Source: Anthonomus grandis grandis
Taxonomy: Eukaryota > Arthropoda > Insecta > Coleoptera > Curculionidae
Reading direction: 5' to 3'
Length of the DNA stretch: 64,000 nt
Assembly (NCBI RefSeq): GCF_022605725.1
Contig: NC_065556.1
Span: 3,906,001 to 3,970,000 of the forward strand
Part shown: positions 58,470 to 64,000 of the stretch, in pieces
Position numbering within the stretch: the stretch's first letter is position 1
How the letters are laid out: each line of letters opens with the position of its first letter
The notes under the pieces: generated by a model
What the model saw: only the letters and a program-made list of their open reading frames with translations
The model's database searches: none
What the model was told of the DNA's origin: nothing
Program-made: the position numbers and the translations under genes

Positions 58470-60642
58470 ATGAACAACATTTTCGAAGGTAAGTTATCAT
58501 TTTCATGTTAAGCCTTTTGCAGATATATAATTAAAAGTGTTAAAATACCCTTTTTCTCACTTTCATCAAGATTTACAAAAAGTAGTTTAAAGTTGTTTCA
58601 TAAAATTTTTAGGATCAATCCTCCAAAGTGTTTGCTTTTAAATGACACCCATCACTTTTTGCAGAATAATGCGGAATTTTTGTTTTTTACAAAAAACCAT
58701 ACCTAATACAATCCTGTATGAAAAATGGCTAAGTTGCGAAAAAAATAAAAAGGCATCAGGAATAATGGAAACAATTAAAACTTATTTTGCATTAGATAAT
58801 TGTTCAACTGACATTGAAGCAAAGCTGCTAAATAGCAGCAAGCTATTTTCTGTTTCGTTAGAAAGAATGTGGAACAATTGTGGAAGACGCCAAGATGCTT
58901 TTCTTAAAAAACATTCGACATGGTTACAAAGCACTCTTCATTTCCCCTTTCTTCAACCAAATATTCCAACTGAAGCAACTGACATGGAAGTGGATCCTCA
59001 ACCAAGACCTAGTCGTGGAAGACCGCATGTGCCTTTTGAAGCTGCATCAAAAAGAACCAAATTGCGCAAAGTACAAGAGTTGTTGACAAATTATACGCGA
59101 GAAGAAATATGTTTTGCGGCAGAGAGGATTAATTCTCAACGAAAGGAAATTCCTTCAGAGGCATAAAAATTAACACCTGAAGACGCCTTAGCACTTTACC
59201 ACGACCTAAACCTTTCGGTTGAGAGATATAACATACTGCGTTCTAAGATTAATTCTTTGCATACAAACTGTTTTCCGAGCTCGAGCTCCGAGATCGCACT
59301 CTATTTGAATGTAAAAAAACATTTTTACCCTCGCAAATTATTGTGACTGACACTTCAGCTGAAGTTAATCTTCAAGAGCTTCTAAATAAAAGTGCAGAAA
59401 ATTTTAAATTAATTTGCAAATGGGGGTTTGAAGGTAGCTCGGGGCATAGTCTTTATAAGCAAAAATTTGAAGATAGTTTGTCAACAGATGAGTACATGTT
59501 TCTTGTCGCATTAGTTCCTCTTAGATTAATTGATAATGAAAATGGAGAAAGTATATGGTCTAACCCACGTTCATCATCAACAATATATTGTCGAGCAATT
59601 GCATTTAAATTTACTTTACGTTACAAAGGAAACTTCAGATGTTGTTCGAACCGTTCATGGCGAAATTGAGTCATTAATAACTAATCTTAATAATTACCAT
59701 CTTTTTATTTCAGAAAAAAATGTAAAGTATCTTACGAAATGTTATTCACTATGTTTGACGGTAGTGTGGCCAATATCCTTTCAGAAACCTGTTCTACATC
59801 CAGGTGCATTATTTGTGGAGCCACACCAAGGCAAATGAACCAGGACTCAGTGCTTCAAAGAACACCAAATGCTGAAAACTATCGCTTCGGCCTATCGACA
59901 CTTCATTGCTGGATTCGTTTTTTTGAGTGTGTATTGCACATCGCCTATCGCTTACAATTAAAAAGGTGGCAAGTAAAAGGTGGTGAAAGTAAGGAAATTT
60001 TTGAAAATATAAAAAAAAGAATTCAGTTAGAATTTAAAGACAAATTGGGATTGATTGTCGATAAGCCAAAGCTCTGGATGAGAGATTTGGCTGTTAAAGA
60101 TAGAAATACTGCCAGGACATTTTTTAAAAACGTAGAAATTAGCTCTGAAATAACAGGTATCGACTCAACTCTAATTAAAAACTTTCAATTAATTTTAAGA
60201 GTACTTTCTTCAGGTTCTAAGATTAACGTACCTAAATTTCAGTCCTTACTTATTGATACTAGGAGCATTTATTTTAATTTTTATGAATGGTACTACATGC
60301 CTAGTACTGTTCATAAAATTTTAACGCACGGTTGCGAAATTATTAGCTTTTTTTGAACTCCCTGTAGAGCAGCTGGCAGAAGATGCTCTCGAAGCCAGAC
60401 ACAAAGAATTTAGAAAAATTCGTTTTCATCACACACGAAAAGTATCGAGAATTCAAAGCAATACAGACCTCATTAGAACCCGTTTGATAACTTCCGACCC
60501 TAACTTGGCTTATCTTAGAAATCTGTCAAAAAAACAAAACAAACCCATAACGTGGGATATGGATATTGTAGAATATTTAAATGACCATATAGAAACAGAT
60601 TCGTTACTTTTAGAAAATGATAATGTACCCGAAGATGTTTAG
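58470..60642 (+). pseudogene. RAG1-core-like DDE transposase
   Basis: The element's transposase. A 19-nt first exon (MNNIFE, 58470-58488) ends at donor GTAAGT; the acceptor is AG at 58611-58612. The N-terminal part (to 59166) includes SRGRPHVPFEAASKRTKLRK. The core then shows the RAG1/Transib order. KWGFEGSSGHS (59418-59450) is the first catalytic region, with Glu where I expect Asp. FDG near 59757 is the second Asp. CIICGAT (59805-59825) is the CxxC zinc pair; GLSTLHCWIRFFECVLHIAY follows. HKILTH near 60311 is the second zinc pair (RAG1 HKxLxH). EDALEARHKEFRKIR near 60385 is the catalytic-Glu helix. Lesions: stops near 58640 and 59164, shifts near 59615 and 59720, and a slip in a 7-T run at 60348-60354. 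The stop is TAG at 60640-60642. No RING finger region of RAG1 is seen. Confidence 0.8.
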
Positions 60643-60666
60643 TGTTGTAAATAACTTCTTTTTTTT

Positions 60667-61083
60667 CACCCTGTATAAAGACACCAATTTCTATTCAAAC
60701 TATGTAGAATTTGATAGGTTGTTGGTAAAAGTATTCATATATAAATAAAACCAAAAAATTGGTTACTTTAACTTTTAATTAGATAATGATTTTTGCCTTG
60801 ATTTGTTTCACCCTGTATAAAGACATCAATTCCTATTTAAACTATAATTTGATAGGTTGTAGCTAAAAGTGTCCATGTATAAATAAAACCAAAAAAATGG
60901 TTACTTTAACTTATAGTTGAATAATGATTTTTGTCCTGATTTTTTTCACCCTGTATATAGACACCAATGCACTTTTTCGTTTAAAATATGATTTAATGTT
61001 ATTGGGTAAAGTGTCCATGTATAAATAAAAATTGTGGTTAGTTTAACTTTTATCTAGTGATAATGATTTTTGTCCTGATTTCC
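60667..61083 (+). repeat. Three tandem repeats of about 140 bp
   Basis: Each unit starts CACCCTGTATA(A/T)AGACA (60667, 60809, 60947), contains ATTTGATAGGTTGT-like and AAATAAAA sequence, and ends ATAATGATTTTTG(T/C)CTTGAT or a close variant. Unit lengths are 142 and 138 bp, the last slightly different. They follow the transposase stop, in the element's 3' region, and are missing from the deleted copy at 35463. Confidence 0.85.
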
Positions 61084-61945
61084 CTATAGGTTGCAATACT
61101 GTGCGCCGGTCGAACGCATTGTTGATTCCACCGACAGAACTAATCTTTACCAGTGATGTCGTCAAAAAATATTTACGTGATAAATTAATGATTATGCTTT
61201 AAGTTATAAACAATATTACCGTTTATAAACTCTTTATGGGGTTTTAACGTACTTCACTAGAGTAAAGGTAATAAAAAGCATTTTTATGGAAATTCAATAT
61301 TTTATAATTATTATAGATTTCTTAATAATTTTTTATTATTCTACGTTTATGACGACGGTTGTCCCTTGACATGATGTTATGACAATATCGGTATTTACTT
61401 TTGGAAAGGTCGACCTAAATCGCCTTTGTCCCATGGTGTGGCATAAACGGCACAAGTTTTTACTATCGTAACAGTTCACAAAAACACTCAAATGACTCAA
61501 CCTTTTTCCTTCTTCCACCAAACACTAAAGAAAAAACATAGAACATCACAAATGCCGAATGTAAACACAAAGCCATTTGTCAAGATGATATTTCGCAAGA
61601 TGACAGCAGCTTTTACCTGCGGTGTTGCCATTTCAAATTTTTTAGAACCGATTTTGGGAATAAGAATGTGAATTTTTTTGTTTTGAAATTATTATTTTTG
61701 CGCTTAGAATAACATATATCTATTTCTACTTTTTATTTTTAATTCCAAATCTACCATCAATAAGTTAAATTAACATTATTATATGTGTTGGTATATAGTT
61801 GAAAATTTCCTCTTTTGAAAATGCGTGTGAACAACAGAGAATTGATGAATATGTTTGTAGCCAAAACACCCTTCCTGCCCCTATGCACATGCCAAACTCA
61901 AACAAGTTGTTAATTACTAATGCTAGCCTTTCAATGTTCTAAAAG
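61084..61945 (+). other. 3' non-coding part of the RAG1-like element
   Basis: Non-coding, but matches 35740-35998 and 37700-38270 in the deleted copy. It ends with the inverted terminal repeat. Confidence 0.7.
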
Positions 61946-62039
61946 TACTCCAGGTAACTAGAGTAACACTGACTGTAAGAATGACTGTTAGAACTTCATT
62001 AACTAAAATAGATAGGTTCGAGACAATAAGTCAGTATTT

Positions 62040-62430
62040 CCCAATACGTGGTCATTGATTTCTCCCCTGTGACAGGGACTTTGCAGTAGTACAGAGATCA
62101 CTTAAAAAACATTATAGACTTTATATATTTAAGCAATACATCGAACACTTTATATTGGCAATTCAACAATACAAGATTTCTGTGCATCTTATAGATGACC
62201 GTATCATTGAAGATTTTAAGTCTTGGTGGCTCAGATATTATAAAAGGAATTGCTTGAAAACAAAGCCTGTAAGAAGTGATAGAGTTCTATTTAACGTAGG
62301 CAAGTTTATGTAGCTATCTTTTTGTTGTAAAAACCTAAAAGGGACAATTACAAAATATGAGTACATAGATGGAATAAAAGGTATTCGTTTTCAATCAGCA
62401 TCAGACATCTTAGGACTGATGGACTTTGTA
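62040..62430 (+). pseudogene. C-terminal fragment of a DUF7869-like gene
   Basis: Plus-strand remnant: FPIRGH-stop-FLPCDRDFAVVQRSLK near 62040-62110, equivalent to GHSFMECDHDFALIEKSKRK in the gene at 47850-49493, followed by IEDFKSWWLRYYKRNCLKTK and RSDRVLFNVGKFM. This is the 3' end of the same type of RNase H-like protein (but another subfamily: DRDF versus DHDF). Everything upstream is missing, replaced by the end of the RAG1-like element about 95 bp away. Confidence 0.65.
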
Positions 62431-62474
62431 TAGAACTAGCCTACCCTAATGTCTAACCCAAAATACCTATTAAC

Positions 62475-62512
62475 AAGTAGACGCTTCGCGTCTACTTTGG
62501 TCCGTGGGGACC
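62475..62512 (+). other. Two adjacent hairpins
   Basis: AAGTAGACGC-TTC-GCGTCTACTT (62475-62497) is a perfect 10-bp stem with a 3-nt loop. It is followed at once by GGTCC-GTGG-GGACC (62499-62512). Strong, GC-rich stems in AT-rich surroundings suggest a structured non-coding RNA or element end rather than chance. Function unknown. Confidence 0.55.
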
Positions 62513-62575
62513 AGTAGAAATTTTTAAAATTTTTGTCAGTACTAAAAAAAAAAATCTCGACAATTATCCAAGGAG

Positions 62576-62649
62576 TGCCCTAAACACGCAGTGGGGAAGA
62601 GACCTGCCGTATCCTCATAAGGCTCTGAGTTCAAATCTTTGCCTCGGCA
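62576..62649 (+). repeat. tRNA-like sequence, 74 nt (SINE head or pseudogene)
   Basis: Starts TGCC and ends GGCA, with an A-box-like CACGCAGTGGGGAAG and a B-box-like GAGTTCAAATC (62627-62637) at tRNA spacing; TTTTTC follows at 62665. The acceptor ends pair over four bases but other stems are poor. Probably a tRNA-derived SINE or a tRNA pseudogene. Confidence 0.4.
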
Positions 62650-62698
62650 TGGTGCTCTACCCAACTTTTTCTTTTTTTAGTACTTCGAAAAAATTAAC

Positions 62699-62987
62699 AT
62701 CTATAGTAAATCCAAAAATCTCATCCATTATTCTCTAAGAGACCAACATACAAAATTGACGAAAAACAAAGAAAAACACAAAGTCACGGTCTCACAACAT
62801 GTAATTAAACGGGCTACACGTGTTTCGCTCTAGTTAGAGCATCATCAGGCCTTTAGAAGCCATCCACACACTTATGCTGTAACTGATGATGCTCTAACTA
62901 GAGCGAAACACGTGTAGCCCGTTTAATTACATGTTGTGAGACCGTGACTTTGTGTTTTTCTTTGTTTTTCGTCAATCTATAGTAAAT
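62699..62987. mobile_element. Perfect 94-bp palindrome with hammerhead-like core, flanked by 13-bp repeats
   Basis: Arms 62755-62848 and 62883-62976 are exact reverse complements around a 34-nt spacer. The right arm starts CTGATGA (62883-62889), then GCTCT-AACT-AGAGC, GAAA (62905-62908) and CACGTGTA, a hammerhead-ribozyme-like core as at 12048; the left arm carries it on the minus strand. The block is bounded by ATCTATAGTAAAT at 62699-62711 and 62975-62987, which looks like a target duplication. A head-to-head insertion of a Penelope-like or retrozyme-like sequence is the best explanation. Core pairing at stem I is not convincing here. Confidence 0.7.
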
Positions 62988-63860
62988 ACAGAGAGAAAAG
63001 GAAAGGTCTTATTATATATTATAATCAGAAATAAATTTCATTGAAATATTACTTACTTATTTCTGGGTATCATGCTTCAGAGAACCATGATGTGTTACAA
63101 TACGCTCCGCTCTTTAATTTTAGTTTAGTAGAAAATATTCTCAAAACCTGCATATATCAAAATTATGTCAGGGTTCTAAAATGAATCGGTAATAAAATCG
63201 TAAACCAGATCAACATTGGAAATAATTTAAAAAATTTGCTTTGGTCCGATTGAAAAAAGTACTATACTACCAAATAGTTACATCTATTCTGTAGCAATAA
63301 AAGTTATAAAATTCTGTCTATTATTAATTTTAATATTATAAAGTGTATCGTTTAACTCTTAGCCATTATTTACAATTTAATTGTTAATTATGCCTAAAAA
63401 AACGAATTAACAACTTTGGTATTGTTTGGAAGGTAAACAGCTTAATTCCTTTATGTAAAGCCACCTTAACATGTTTTTGCATAATTCTGACTCACGTTGG
63501 TTGCTATCGGGCTTAAGCCATAAAAATCGAAGAAAAAAAGAAGAAGACGAAGAGACTTTCACTTGTCTTATCAATGTCACTTTCCGGCCCACAAGCATAA
63601 ACGCCACCGGCAACGGAAGTTCCCAAAATCCAAACAAATGTTGGAAGATATTTTTAAGTCTCCGCATCTTTCTTACTTTCCTATATGAAAATAAAATGTA
63701 AGTATCACAATTACACACATACAAGTTTTTTTTTTTTAATTCAGTTTCATAATTACCAATTTTTAGTGAATAATCCTGAAATTTATGAAAATACATACAT
63801 TTTAAGGTTATGTCATAATGTTTTGATTGTTATATTTGATTTTGTTTTTGTTATTTTAGT
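62988..63860. other. Non-coding stretch, nothing recognised
   Basis: Frames occur on both strands at 63407-63796 and 63471-63701, overlapping each other, without a recognisable domain. Confidence 0.35.
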
Positions 63861-64000
63861 GGACTACACCAACAAAGGTTATGTGTTTTGCACCAGATTG
63901 AAAGCATCATAGCGAAAAACGGACCTGTCATATCTTTAAATTTTCAAAAGAGCCCCTGGAAAAAGAAAAATGAATATCTTTGCCAAGGAATACTAAGGTA
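63861..64000 (+). pseudogene. Broken THAP-type zinc finger, cut by the window edge
   Basis: After a T-rich tract ending TTATTTTAG (acceptor at about 63858-63859) the sequence reads VMCFAPD-stop-KHHSEKRTCHIFKFSK, then EPLEKEK-stop-ISLPRNTK. This is the start of a THAP domain (C2CH zinc finger of P-element-like transposases and cell-cycle regulators). Both stops are TGA and sit where relatives have Cys (TGT) and Trp (TGG), so two zinc/core positions are lost. Continuation lies beyond 64000. Confidence 0.6.

Larger units (their letters stand above)
57877..61945 (+). mobile_element. RAG1/Transib-like DNA transposon
   Basis: A 4.07-kb element bounded by inverted copies of TTAGAACATTGAAAGGCTAG (starting about 57879 and, reverse complemented, ending about 61942); the inverted match covers about 23 bp. 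Inside are a spliced transposase gene with RAG1-core motifs (58470-60642), three tandem repeats (60667-61083) and long non-coding flanks. The flanks are shared with the deleted copy at 35463-38270, confirming that these boundaries define one mobile unit. The ends do not show the CACWRTG start usual for Transib and RAG recombination signals. No certain target duplication was seen (TACTTCC left and TACTCCA right are near matches). Confidence 0.82.

Noticed and set aside
63407..63796. 129-codon minus-strand frame near the right end
   Set aside because: Overlaps an open plus-strand frame, shows no domain, and composition looks repeat-derived; not enough support for a gene.

Overview
This is an AT-rich window of an animal nuclear genome, almost certainly an insect and plausibly a beetle. 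The reasons are a complete single-exon coding region for the calcium channel Orai, intron-style splice signals, and a dense layer of insect-type transposable elements (Jockey/CR1-like LINEs, Tc1/mariner, piggyBac, hAT, a RAG1/Transib-like element). I see no bacterial gene organisation, no operons and no rRNA. The species cannot be fixed from sequence alone.

Host content is sparse. The one confident host gene is Orai on the minus strand (7280-7918), whose 5' non-coding exon(s) must lie to the right, beyond the acceptor at 7928. Two further isolated exon candidates are a FERM F1-lobe exon on the plus strand (37323-37484) and a phase-1/phase-1 exon of unknown identity on the minus strand (38542-38691). 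Neither can be joined to a gene inside the window.

Left third (1-20,340): a worn RTE-like LINE relic, a mariner 5' fragment, a Jockey gag-pol relic, Orai, a nearly whole mariner-like element with about 490-bp terminal inverted repeats (8467-10868), another decayed mariner, then a minus-strand LINE. That LINE is split between two adjacent codons by a 1777-bp TG...CA insertion with a 4-bp duplication. Middle (21,850-34,100): an almost full-length two-ORF LINE apparently nested in a piggyBac element, then a full-length but broken plus-strand LINE and an AT-rich inverted-repeat element. Right half (35,460-64,000): a deleted copy of the RAG1-like element interrupted by a Tc1 relic and the FERM exon, LINEs D to G, a transposase-like gene with a GGQN motif (I believe DUF7869), a non-autonomous hAT with a clean 8-bp target duplication, a mariner relic, the 4.1-kb RAG1-like element, tRNA-like sequences, a perfect 94-bp palindrome carrying a hammerhead-ribozyme-like core, and a broken THAP domain cut by the window edge.

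The elements do not work together as a pathway. The picture is layered nesting, which gives relative ages: LINE within piggyBac, LTR-like sequence within LINE, LINE fragment within LINE, palindrome within hAT. The most unusual item is the RAG1-core-like transposase element at 57,877-61,945 and its deleted relative at 35,463-38,270. Nearly every mobile-element reading frame is interrupted, so most are fossils.
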